From: Cryptomeria japonica
Taxonomy: Eukaryota; Streptophyta; Pinopsida; Cupressales; Cupressaceae
Assembly (NCBI RefSeq): GCF_030272615.1
Contig: NC_081408.1
Coordinates: 620,306,476-620,370,475, forward strand
Reading direction: 5' to 3'
DNA length: 64,000 bases
The position numbers and the translations under genes are program-made. Each line of letters opens with the position of its first letter. Within the stretch, counting starts at the first letter, position 1. The notes under the pieces are model-generated. The model was not told the DNA's origin, did no database searches, and worked only from the letters and a program-made list of their open reading frames with translations. Below, one piece after another: positions 54,408 to 64,000 of this stretch.

Positions 54408-55448
54408 TGTTAGGTCCCGGAGACAACTGAGAGGGGGGGGTGAATCAGTTGTCTAATAAATTCAAACCAAAAACCAATTAACCAGCTTAATGCTTAATAC
54501 CGGTAAACTAGTTAAGTATGCTGGTAGACAGTGTTAACAGTAAATTGCTATACCGGTAAGGATTAATACATGAAACATAAACATAAATTCATCCACAACA
54601 CATGACACCAATATTTGTACATGGAAACCTTGTAAGGGGAAAAACCATGGTGGGAAACCTTACCCAGATGATACTACTACAAATAGTAAGTGTACATAAA
54701 TGGGGTCTACACATGCAGAAAGGCCAACAGCCTAGAGCTCACTGCTCAATCACAAAGTGGGAGTCACACTAACTATAGTTGGATGGTTAAATCCAATAAG
54801 AATGTATTGCACAAAATAGCATCTTCATATGCTAGATTCAATACCGGTGTAATGCTGATATGCTTCTACAAAAACCTAACTTCACCTTCAAATGATGTCT
54901 TCGTGTATTCCTCTGCTTAATCTCGCATATACCTTCACATAATTCTTTTTCGCATTCTACACTTGATCTTACAAATAAGATCTTACATTTATACCATACC
55001 CTAAGACCAATTTTAGTAGGTCGGCTCTACAAGATATGACAATAAAACATTTTCCATACAATATAATATCCGATGCAATAACTGATTAAACATGTCGGCT
55101 AAATACATTTACAACAATAATAAATCATCTCCATAGCGTGCCATGCTGATTTGGAAAAGATAAACCTGTCGGTGTAACCCTAGATAACCTAGACCTATTT
55201 GCCGGTAAAAGCAAATATGTAAATATGAATATACCAATGATTAATTCTTCAAAAAAAAGTGTCCACATGATGTCTTCGACATTACCAAGTGTCTTCCATA
55301 TCATTCCAGGTACTAGTGAAAAAATATATCCTGCCGGTGAACCATATACCAGTAACTGTTGCACAGTTTACTTGCTTGCCAGTGAATGTTGTTGGATCTC
55401 CAAAGTAGGTGTTGACATCAATGACAAAACCATACCAAAATACCAACA
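54408..55448 (-). repeat. 5' LTR of element E (1,041 bp)
   Basis: The plus strand starts TGTTAGGTCCCGG and ends AATACCAACA. About 96% identical to the left copy by eye. Confidence 0.92.
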
Positions 55449-55453
55449 AATTT
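55449..55453. repeat. Target-site duplication AATTT of element E (right)
   Basis: Partner of 48793-48797. Confidence 0.9.
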
Positions 55454-56311
55454 TCCATCAAACATTTTGGTCAACAAACAAACATCAAACAAAGTGCAAC
55501 AAGATATCAAATTATATGACCATCATTCAAATCTTGAGAAAAAGAAATCTTCATCAACATATCAACTTGAAGAAAAGACCATTGAGTTCAAAGGCTTTTA
55601 TCAAAAGAAGGAATTTTTTCTATCTCAATAGACAAATTTTTATCTCACATGGAACCTTCTTGCCTCATATGCGTCTATATCTTCAAGGCAAATCCAACGA
55701 TTTTGATAAAGAGCCTTTGAAAAAAAGAGCTTTTACTTAGTATAGAGCCTTGAGTTATCACAAAAACAAAGGCAAAATCAACCCTGCTTTCTTTCCAAAC
55801 ATCTGCATTACCTATAACGTAGCTCGAGAAAAACCACCAACCCCTGAGAGAGAAGAGGAAGTAGAAGTCCCCTTTGTGACATAAAGTTTTTATTGAGGTC
55901 TATATTCTATGTACTTTCACATTCATACATCATCAATCCATTCAACTCTCAAAACATAAAAGGGTCTTGTCCTAAGTTCTTTTTAGATATTGCTTAAATC
56001 AAAACAACACATCACTTTTTAGAGTGTCTCTACATCTAGGATCAATCATCCTAAGAGGCATTTCTACATAGGTTAAAACTAGTTCATGAGTGCATCCTCT
56101 CATTACTAGGTAGCTTCTTTTGTAACACATCTCAAACCTTTCTATACCTTATCACATCAACATTGTCGAAAACACAAAGAACTTTGGTAACATCCAACCT
56201 TTAGTGTTAGAGATCCATCTTCTAAACACTTCACAAAACACTTATCTCTCATCAAAACGTTTCATCACCAACTCATAATCACTTTCACCAACCTCAAAAC
56301 TTTCAAACAAA
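55454..56311 (+). other. 5' leader of element I, part 2
   Basis: Non-coding run from the E insertion to gag of I. Short ORFs here are not conserved. No array motif. Confidence 0.6.
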
Positions 56312-57022
56312 ATGGCTCACACCAGATCGAAAACTAGACAACTAGAGATTGAAGAGGAGGAAGAAAACCTCAATGATTTCCATGAGGCCATTTAAGGAGG
56401 CACAAATGATGAACATCCTAGCACTCCAACTCCTGAAGCTATAGAAAGAGCACAACACAATCCCAGGTTCAATCGACTTTTTGACGAAATCCTTAAAAAC
56501 AACACAGATGCTCATTTTCTTGGACTTGCTCAAGAGGGTGATAAACTACCCTCTGATTTTAATACCACACAAATATAGAAGACATCGAAACAAAATAGCC
56601 GTAATGATGGTGAAAGAGGTAGAGATTACTTTTGATATGACCTTAATCAAGGAAATCCCCCACCTCCTCCTCCTACAAAAATAGACATGTTGAGACAACA
56701 AGTCGAGAATCTCGCTCAACAACTCAATAGTGGTGTGAAGACTACCTGATTTTTACTTAATGATATTTGTCCCTATCCCTTTGATAGGAACCTACATATG
56801 CCACCTTTTCTGAGAGGGTTTTAAACACCTAAGTTTGAAAAGTATCGGGGCAAAGGAGACCCTAGAGATCATGTCCGATAATTTCACTCATCTTGCCTAG
56901 AAGTGGCTTATGAGGACACCTATTTAATGCGCCTCTTTCCTTAGAGTTTGGGGGGAACAACCACACAATGGTTTTCCCAATTACCAGGTGGCATTAGAAC
57001 ATTTAGGAACATAGTTACTTTG
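56312..57022 (+). pseudogene. gag: Gag of element I, one frame with seven stops
   Basis: Starts M-A-H-T-R-S-K-T-R and remains in a single frame to about 57022. It has seven stop codons (the first at 56393-56395, the others near 56577, 56636, 56747, 56821, 56878 and 56942) and no frameshift. Capsid motifs D-I-C-P-Y-P-F-D-R, P-K-F-E-K-Y-R-G-K-G-D-P-R-D-H-V and Y-L-M-R-L-F-P match element C gag. The protein is cut off in the capsid by J. Decay by substitution without indels is notable. Confidence 0.85.
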
Positions 57023-57402
57023 TTCTTCTTTTGGTTAAAATTAACATAGCTTAAATAACTCATTTCTCTCATATTTAGCTTGTGTGTATTTGCATACTCA
57101 TAATCATCATTTTCAATCTTGAATCTCCATAAGACTTCAATAGCAGTGCAAAGATGAGAGATACACTCATGTGGAACTTGGAGAGGAGAGGAACAAGGGA
57201 GGAGAATCTATGAACATCTTGGTTAGAATTTGGAGAAGTGTGGTGGATCTCTTTTATATTTGCATGTTTTCCATTACATGTTTAATATCTCTCTTGATAT
57301 GCTTGCTTAGGATAGTCTTTTGTTTTTGACACTAACACTAACTTTTGAATTGCTTCTTGTGTTGTGTTTCCTAACATCTATCCCATTTTGTAGAGCATCA
57401 TT

Positions 57403-57420
57403 TGGTGAACCCAGCGTAAA
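57403..57420 (+). other. Primer-binding site of element J (mutated)
   Basis: TGGTGAACCCAGCGTAAA versus TGGTGAACCCGACGTGAA in element I. Confidence 0.6.
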
Positions 57421-57494
57421 TCAAACATGCAACCTTCTGATAGAAATTTGAAACTACTAATATTTTTCTTGTTGAAATTGACACATAGGTCACG

Positions 57495-57795
57495 CTTTAG
57501 CGCTATTGAACTCGCTTTAGCGCCTTCGAAAGTTGGTGTTTTAGCACTTTTGTTAGCTAAAGTAGCACTTTCATCTTTTAATTAGCATTTTTGTCTTTGT
57601 TTTAGAGATATTGTACTTTAAATCACTCTATTGTAATTAGTTTTAGCGCCATTGAATTTTTAGCACAATTGGGTGTTTGGTCTAGCAGGTTTGTTTTGGA
57701 ATAGCGTTGTTGTGTAGTGGTTTTAGCGCATTTGGTTTTTTAGCATGATTGTGTAGTTGTTTAAGCCCTTTTGTCAACAGAATAGCGCGATTGTC
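57495..57795 (+). repeat. TTAGCGC-type array in the leader of J
   Basis: About a dozen motifs including TTTAGCGCTATTG near 57498, TTTAGCGCCTTCG near 57517 and ATAGCGCGATTG near 57781, with CpG-deaminated variants. Aligned with the array of I at the start, then diverging. Confidence 0.72.
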
Positions 57796-57800
57796 AAAAA

Positions 57801-58053
57801 AAGATGCCCCGGTGTTAAGAAAAATAGCTCCTGATGCCTATGTTGGGTGGATGGATGGATGAGTTTTTTTGAATCATAGCAGCCCCGTTGAGACTAGAGC
57901 TTTGTGATAAATGCCTGTTGTAGTCTAGGTTTGCCATGATCGCTTACCTGTTGAGACCATAAGATACTTGATCAAAATATCTGTTGATAGTCTAGGTTGA
58001 AACTTTAAAAAGTTTGAAACAAAACAATTGATGGTGTGTTGATGTGTGTGTAG
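57801..58053. other. Stretch upstream of the mobile-domain fragment
   Basis: No conserved coding or LTR signature. It ends in GATGTGTGTGTAG immediately before the coding fragment, like a plant splice acceptor, so it may be an intron remnant. Confidence 0.35.
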
Positions 58054-58430
58054 GAGGATCTTCCCATCTTACAGATGTGGGAGGGACATCCTACCACACA
58101 ACAGCTGTGAGAGCAGTTGACCGAAGAAGAGAGAGATTGCATTGCGGCAACTACGTTGTTTGATATGATGTATCTTCCCATGATTCAGATGAATCATGAA
58201 TTGATGATGGCACTGGCCGAGCGTTGGCATAGTGAGACATGTACCTTCACCTGGCGACAAGAGAGATGACAGTTACCCTAGAGAATGTGTTGAGGATACT
58301 ACACATCTCGATCAGAGGGGAGCTAGTGACCTACGATCCAGCACTAGGGACGACAGTAGTACAAAGGATTTGTGTTGATGATGTTTATATTAAGGATGCT
58401 TCAATAACCTGGGAGTGATAGTTTTGATAC
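58054..58430 (+). pseudogene. Plant mobile domain (MAIN-like) fragment
   Basis: Conceptual translation contains E-Q-L-T-E-E-E-R-D-C-I-A, then A-L-A-E-R-W-H-S-E-T-C-T-F-T-W and, after a one-base frame change near 58268, M-T-V-T-L-E-N-V-L-R-I-L, the core pattern of the plant mobile domain (A-L-x-E-R-W ... E-T-x-T-F ... M-T-x-T-L-E-D-V). A stop near 58108 (TGA, likely from CGA) and the frame change make it a pseudogene. These domains occur in host MAIN-like proteins and in transposons. Which one this came from is unclear. It is truncated by F's LTR at 58435. Confidence 0.65.
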
Positions 58431-58434
58431 TTAA

Positions 58435-59936
58435 TGTAAGTACAGATCCAATAGCCAACAAGATGAGAGGGGGGGGTGAATCATACAAACTTAATCCTCC
58501 ATAAAAATATCAAATTCAACCTCGGTAACATGTACTTCAGTAATATAACCAAAATTGCTAAACATGCAAACTCAAAAGCATATAAACATCATAAACCTCA
58601 TAACACCAAATTTAACGTGGAAACCCAAATAGGGAAAAACCACTGTGGGATTTTGGACCCACTAAGAAATAAACTCTTCTAGAGTATGCTCGGTTAAAAG
58701 CAAATCCTGTTAAAGATTACAAACACATTGCTAGATGTGACCCGGTTAAGGGATTTCCCTCAGATCTGTTAGGATCTTCACCTTGTTAGAAGTGACCTTG
58801 TTAAAGGATTTCAAACACTCAATCAGAATGTCACCTTGCTAGAGGGTTTTACAAATAAGATTGTTAAGTCCACTCGGATAAGAGATTTTCTGTCACTTCA
58901 CAAAATAATAGTAATAAACATCTATCTGCAACTTCACATCTAAAATGCTAAAGCAGATTCTTATTTGCTTAATACAATCTAGACATAGAACTAATCTTGT
59001 CCATCTGTTGGGCTTCTATACTCTATTATTCAAATAGATCTTCAAGCTTTTGTGCTCGGTAATCATTCTGTAGCATCCCTGTGCATACATTTGCCCGCAT
59101 ACATTGTTTATCAATAGTTCCCTTTTTATAAACAATTCGCCAACACCTTAATCTCCTTGATCACATTTCCCATGATCAATCATAGCCGTCAGATCTTCAA
59201 ACTTTGACCAAGTTCAAAGTATCCTTCGATTTGAAAATGTTTTACCCTACCTTGAAACTTGCATACATTTCTTGGAACTTGTGCTAGGGTATTGCGGTTC
59301 AATCTGAGCTATAGATCTTTATGTCGATTTTCCTTTTCCATAGATTCATTAACAAACTTCATGCATAGCATACCAATCATTTAATCAGTTCCAACTCATC
59401 AGCTTCCTTCATTAAATAACGCATGTAACCATTTAATGTATTTTGTTACAGCTCGGTTACAACTTGGTAACAACTCAGTAAATACTAAACTTCACTCGGT
59501 AGACATTCTGCCTTCATTAACCGATAGCGATAACCTTAGGGTTTACCGACTAGGTTCCTTGCTCGGTAACATAGTATAGTATTATCCTTACAATTTACAA
59601 CATATGTATGATGTTAAAACAATCTAAACATCATGATCTGATCATTGTCTGACTCGGTAATAGTTGCCCATTGAATACCTTATTCATCCCCTTATTCATC
59701 ATATTCTTTCTATGTCTTTTACCGACATCTTTATACTCTTCAAATCATACTTCTCAAGATATGGCAGCATCATACTGAATTAGAAAATCAATTTCTTGAA
59801 ATCAATGACAAAATAATAATATCAAGACAGTAAACATCCTTAATCAGTTATATCCATAATCATCAACAACCTTCTCAATATCCTTATTGAAATGCCAACA
59901 ATCTCCCATTGTCTGTTATGATGCCAAATGCCAACA
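58435..59936 (-). repeat. 3' LTR of element F (1,502 bp)
   Basis: The plus strand starts TGTAAGTACAGATCC and ends AAATGCCAACA. GAGAGGGGGGGGTGAATC near 58466 is the shared tail. A 16-base segment at the right end (ATGCCAACAATCTCCC) is duplicated at 59892-59907 and 59928-59943, so the boundary could instead be 59900. The partner LTR is outside. Confidence 0.8.
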
Positions 59937-60379
59937 ATCTCCCCCTTTGGCATTGATGGAAAAACCAATTGATTTGACCTTAAAAAGATTCGGATTGCTA
60001 TGATTCTAAAATGTTGAAATGCTCTCTTGTTGTCAACAGACTTCTCCCCCATATATTAGACTTCTCCTATTTTCTTCAGTCTTCTCCCCCTTTTTCAATC
60101 TTCAGTTTCAGTCTTTTCAATTAGTCTTCTCCCCCTTTGACAACAATGCCAAAAAGTAAAGAACTAAAACTTAATTTCTTCCTGTATGAAGTGATTTCCT
60201 GCTATTGTGTATCAACTGAGTCTCAGTCAGAGCAATTTGTCTTCAATTCTTGTTCCCTATAGTGTATCCTGCATTATTTCCTGCACACCTTTAGAAAACA
60301 TCCTAAAGTGTGTAAATCAGCATCAACTCTTAAAAGATATTCGATAGAGTCATTGAATTGATGCTTTCACCGAACTCGG
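59937..60379 (-). other. Multiple polypurine tracts and 3' UTR of element F
   Basis: CCAAAGGGGGAGAT at 59937-59950 abuts the LTR. Further GGGGGAGAAG tracts on the minus strand lie at about 60041, 60081 and 60125. This pattern is known in SIRE elements. Confidence 0.78.
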
Positions 60380-61213
60380 TCAGTGAGTAGAAGATAGGGG
60401 TAGGACCCCTAACTTACTTTTGAGATATTCAAAAGTGTCCCTTGGTAGTGGCTTGGTAAAGATATCTGCTATTTGTTCCTTTGTGCTAACATACTCCAAC
60501 ACCACTTTCTTCTCTTGAGCTTCTTCTCTAAGATAATGATATTTGATAGAGATGTGCTTTGTCTTAGAGTGCATAATAGGATTCTTTGAAATGTTAATGG
60601 CACTGGTATTGTCATAGAATATAGTTACTGGCTCGGTAACTTTCTCATTTATTCCTTCCAACAGTTGTTTGATCCATGCTATGTTGGTACAATTCAATGC
60701 TATAGCAATGTATTTAGCTTTTGTTGTTGACTATGAAACACATCCTTGTTTCTTGCTAAGCCAACTCACTAGTCTTTCTCCTAAAAAGAAAGCTCCTCCA
60801 CTTGTGCTTTTCCTGTCATCAATGTTGTCTGCCCAATCAGCGTCAGTGTAAACTTTTAAATCAAAATCATTTCCTTTCTGATATACTAAGCCATAATCCT
60901 CTATGCCTTTCAAGTATCTAAAAATTCTTTTGATTGTTGTCATGTGTGTTTCCTTAGGATCTGCAGAGAATCTTGCAACTATACCTACTACATGTGCTAT
61001 GTCTGGTCTACTATGAACAACATATTGTAGCTTTCCAATCATGGATCGGTAAAGTGTCTCACCAATAGATGTAGATTCATCATTCTTTAATAGTTTACAG
61101 TTGGTAGTCATAGGAGTACTTACTGGTTTTGAATCCTCCATTCCAAATTTCTTCAAGATTTCCTTTATGTACTTGGATTGAGTAATGAAAATATCATTTT
61201 TCATTTGCAGTAT
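60380..61213 (-). pseudogene. pol: RNase H of element F
   Basis: S-K-P-V-S-T-P-M-T-T, Y-T-D-A-D-W-A-D (catalytic Asp kept), K-S-T-S-G-G-A-F-F-L-G, a stop near 60731 just before S-T-T-K-A-K-Y, then I-F-Y-D-N-T-S-A-I. Natural stop at 60380. Another stop at 61213 separates it from RT (CAG to TAG). Confidence 0.9.
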
Positions 61214-61930
61214 CTATAAACCTATAAAATACTTTATCTCACCTATTAATGACATTTCAAATTCTTTTCTCATTTCATTTCCAAAGTTCTTACATAGAGA
61301 GTCATTACCACAAAATATAATATCATCAACAAATATGGCTGAGATCAGTATTCCGTTTTCATCATTCTTCGTGTACATATTGTTGTTCTCACTTGTCCTT
61401 ATAAAACCAATCTTAATCAAATAAGAGTGCAATCTTTCATACCATGCTCTAGGTGCTTGTTTTAGACCATATAATGTTTTGTTCAATTTACATACATGAT
61501 CTTTATTATTGTCTTCAACAATTCCTTCAGGTTGTTCAATAAAAACTTCTTCTTCTAATATTCCATTCAGAAATGCAAATTTGACATCCATTTGATATAC
61601 CTTGAAGTTTTTGAAAGCAGCATATGCCAACAATGTTCTTACTCCTTCAAGTCTAGCCACAAGTGCAAAAGTTTCACCATAATCAATTCCTTCTTCTTGA
61701 GCATAACCTTTGCAAACTAGTCTTGCTTTATTTCGAATGACCTCACCTTTTTTATTTAGCTTGTTTCTAAAAATCCACTTTATACCGATTGCATTTTTGT
61801 CCTTTGGTCTTGGAATTAGTGTCCATGTGTCATTCTTCTTGGTTTGATCAATCTCTTCTATCATAGCATTTATCCAATCTTCACTGTTAAATGCCTCTTT
61901 CACTATTCTTGGTTCGAATTCAGATATCAA
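61214..61930 (-). pseudogene. pol: Reverse transcriptase of element F
   Basis: [56 protein letters not shown], and the catalytic F-V-D-D-I-I-F-C near 61330. Open over its own length, cut off at both ends by stops. Confidence 0.92.
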
Positions 61931-61939
61931 ACATGTGTT

Positions 61940-63100
61940 CTATCTCAGTTTGTTCCTTGTCATCATTGGATCATCCTTATCTCCTATAATCTGACTTGGT
62001 GCATGATTTCTTCTGACATACTTGGCTAATACAGGCTCGGTAGGCTCTGTATGATCTTCTTCATCACTCGGTAATTGGATATTTTCTTCAACAGTTTTCT
62101 CAGTAAAACTTGTCAGTTGAACATAGACAAATTCATCATAATCTTCTGGTTCTTTGGAATTTCCTTCATCATTTATTTCTGCAAATTCATCAATTTTCAC
62201 ATTTGCACTTTCTACTATTTTGTTAGATGATTTGATCAGACATTTAAATGCTTTGCTTCTAGAAGAATAACCTAGAAATGTTCCTTCTTCACTTTTCTGA
62301 TCAAACTTGCCATTTCTATCATCTTTGTGTACATAGCATCTACTTCCAAAGATTTTAAAATAACTTACATTAGGTTTCTTGTCATACCAGATTTCATATG
62401 GTGTCTTCAAAGTACCTTTCTTCAGTTGTACTCGGTTCAGGGTGTAAACTGTTGTGCTTATTGCTTCTCTCCAAAATGTTTGTGGCACTTTCTTTTCAAT
62501 CATCAGGGTTCTGGTACAATCCACAATAGATCTGTTTCTTCTTTCAGCTATTCCATTTTGTTGTGGAGTTCTCGATGCAGAGACTTGTCTTTTAATACCA
62601 TGATCATTGCAAAATAAGTTGAACTCATCAGATGTGAACTCTCCTCCTTTATTTGATCTAAGACATTACAGTTGTCTTCCTGTTTCATTTTCAACTCTTG
62701 CCTTGTACCATTTAAATATTTGAAAAGCTTCTGATTTTTCTTTTAAAAACATAACTGACATCATCCTTGAATAGTCATCCACAAATAATATGAAATATTT
62801 ATCACCATAATAACTTTGAACTTTCATAGGACCACAAAGATCAGTGTGCACAAGATCTAAAATTCCCTTAAAAGTGTAAGACTTACTTTTAAAGCTTGAT
62901 CTTGTCATCTTACCCATCTGGCATCCTCGACACATAGCATTCTCAGGCTTTTCAAGACTCGGTAGACCTCTTACTCGGTGCTTCTTACTTATTTTGATCA
63001 GATTATCAAAATTTACATGACAAAACCTTTTATGTCATAACCAGGTATCATCTATCTTTGCATACAAATACTTGTTCCGAGTTGAGTCAAGGTGAAATGT
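61940..63100 (-). pseudogene. pol: Integrase of element F, catalytic Asp replaced
   Basis: Zinc region near 63050-62910 with H-K-R-F-C-H and C-R-G-C-Q-M-G-K, broken by TGA near 63036 where Trp is expected. Core motifs H-T-D-L-C-G-P (Asp kept), L-R-S-N-K-G-G-E-F near 62650-62625 where Asp is expected (AAT for GAT), and N-G-I-A-E-R-R-N (Glu kept). A stop at about 62666 sits just before the second motif. Cannot integrate. Confidence 0.9.
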
Positions 63101-63202
63101 GTTACCTTTTTTTTGTGTCCTGCTAGTAGCTAACTTTCCATTCTTGTCATGAACTTTGACAATTCCCTTCTGAAATTTTATTCGGTAACCTATATTGTTT
63201 AG

Positions 63203-64000
63203 CTATGCTACACTCAACAAATTGTATTTCAAACCTTCAACCCAATAAACATCATTGCATCTTGCATTGTCAAGAAGTTTTATAGATCCTTTACCCTTCA
63301 CCGGACATGGTGCATCATTACCAAATCTTACATAGCCTCCATCATAATCTTCTAACAAAACAAACTTGTGTTTATCACCTGTCATATGATGTGAGCATCC
63401 ACTATCTATGATCCAAGAATCATTAGTATTTACGTGAGATATTAGGGATTTTTCTTCATACCTTTCTTCATCTGATCCATCTTTGATAGCCACATAAACT
63501 ACTTCCTCTGTATCAGTTTTATCTAATTTATCATCATTGGATTCCTCATCAACTATTAAGCATGTCTTTCTATCTCTTCTTCTGAAGTCTCGGTGTCCTC
63601 TATAATGATTGTCTTTCTGTCTGTCATCTCGATAATCTCTCTTTTCAGTAGATTCTTTGTCAGGACAGTTAGAAGCCATATGTCCTATCTTATCACAATT
63701 GAAACATTTCAAAGGTAGTTTTCCTTTATACTTACCTTTGCCTCTCCATAACCTTCTGGCTAATAGTGCTTCAAACTCTTCCTACTTTTTGATTTCCTCA
63801 TACAGTTTGTGTACTTCTTCCATGTTCTTACGAAATCTTTCACTTGCTCCACTATGATCTCCTTCAGAGTACTTATACTTTCTTTCATTTTAATCATTAG
63901 ATTCATCAACATGAAAATAACTAAATGCAGATTCAACTTTATTTACCAAAGATCCACTGTTATCAAAATTACTTAACTCAAATGCATGTAGCTTACCAAT
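63203..64000 (-). pseudogene. gag: Gag-protease of element F (partial)
   Basis: C-terminal gag with CCHC knuckle C-F-N-C-D-K-I-G-H-M-A-S-N-C near 63705-63660 and protease W-I-I-D-S-G-C-S-H-H-M-T near 63405-63375 with the Asp intact, unlike E. Stops near 63203 and about 63785. The upstream part of gag runs off the window. Confidence 0.87.

Larger units (their letters stand above)
48798..55448 (-). mobile_element. Element E: complete SIRE-like Ty1/copia retrotransposon, decayed
   Basis: LTRs 48798-49840 and 54408-55448, initiator-Met PBS, gag, protease, integrase, RT and RNase H in copia order, and PPT. TSD AATTT (48793-48797, 55449-55453). 6,651 bp. Pol and gag are each open apart from about five single stops. 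RT motifs (K-W-V-F-R-N-K-L-x-E-N-G, F-V-D-D-I-I-F-G) and GGGGGAG tracts suggest the SIRE/Maximus lineage. Lies in the leader of I. Confidence 0.95.
45362..57030 (+). mobile_element. Element I: Tat-like gypsy 5' part, interrupted by E
   Basis: LTR 45362-46783, PBS 46786-46803, leader 46804-48797 and 55454-56311, gag 56312-~57022, then truncated at J. Pol and 3' LTR are missing. The gag capsid resembles that of C. The PBS equals that of A and B. LTR start TGTAATCACATAAATC, end AGAGCATCA. Confidence 0.82.
57030..57800 (+). mobile_element. Element J: truncated LTR, PBS and leader of I's family
   Basis: 57080-57400 matches the last third of I's LTR, ending TAGAGCATCA. PBS TGGTGAACCCAGCGTAAA (57403-57420) has three changes. 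TTAGCGC motifs run 57495-57795. Directly downstream of I's gag in the same orientation, so it may be a second internal unit from unequal recombination. No coding sequence. Confidence 0.75.
58435..64000 (-). mobile_element. Element F: SIRE-like Ty1/copia, 5' end outside the window
   Basis: The 3' LTR (58435-59936) and four GGGGGAG-type tracts precede RNase H, RT, integrase and gag-protease in the minus direction. The element continues past 64000. Stops interrupt each domain and the second integrase Asp is Asn. The LTR carries the G-run tail shared with D and E. Confidence 0.9.

Overview
This window is plant nuclear DNA built almost entirely of nested LTR retrotransposons. I see no intact host gene, rRNA, tRNA or CRISPR. 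The retroelement families (Tat-like and chromovirus Ty3/gypsy, SIRE-like Ty1/copia), a plant-mobile-domain fragment and the many layers of nesting point to a seed plant with a very large genome. A gymnosperm is my guess, but the sequence alone does not prove it.

Layout. Positions 1-8570 hold the 5' part (minus strand) of a Tat-like gag-protease element (copy A), split by a 4,046-bp TG...CA block (N, 96-4141, TSD AGACA). 8571-~9650 is the 3' end of a plus-strand element (K: PPT plus LTR start). ~9650-33796 is a decayed minus-strand Tat-like gypsy (C) whose 5' LTR is 32352-33796. C carries in its leader a complete copia-type element D (15253-29785, TSD GAAAC). D in turn carries in its accessory ORF a complete gag-only element B (19681-27463, TSD ACATT), which is a sister of A. 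33797-36046 holds uncharacterised AT-rich DNA and the 3' end of a plus-strand element L. 36047-45361 is the LTR and leader of plus-strand element H, interrupted by a chromovirus G (36688-42978) and by a 366-bp TRIM (43053-43418, TSD GGTTG). 45362-~57030 is plus-strand element I (LTR, leader, gag remnant), interrupted by complete copia E (48798-55448, TSD AATTT). ~57030-57800 is J, a truncated LTR-PBS-leader copy of I's family. 57800-58434 contains a plant-mobile-domain fragment. 58435-64000 is the 3' two thirds of copia F (minus strand, runs off the window).

How the pieces relate. D, E and F share LTR tails with a long G/C run, an initiator-Met PBS (seen in D and E) and repeated GGGGGAG polypurine tracts, which suggests one SIRE-like lineage. 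E and F carry pol. D has no pol but has a zinc-knuckle gag and a 1,156-codon ORF that I cannot name, so it would depend on pol in trans. A and B have gag and protease but no RT or integrase, so they are also non-autonomous. C, H and I share promoter and leader architecture, and A and B use the same unusual PBS as I and J. Every pol seen is broken, so nothing here looks autonomous now.

The observations most worth following are D's accessory ORF (continuous once two insertions are discounted), the GCGC-palindrome and AAAAAGAAC arrays in the C/H/I/J leaders, the hairpin minisatellite in the A/B LTRs, the TRIM, and the 4-kb block N.
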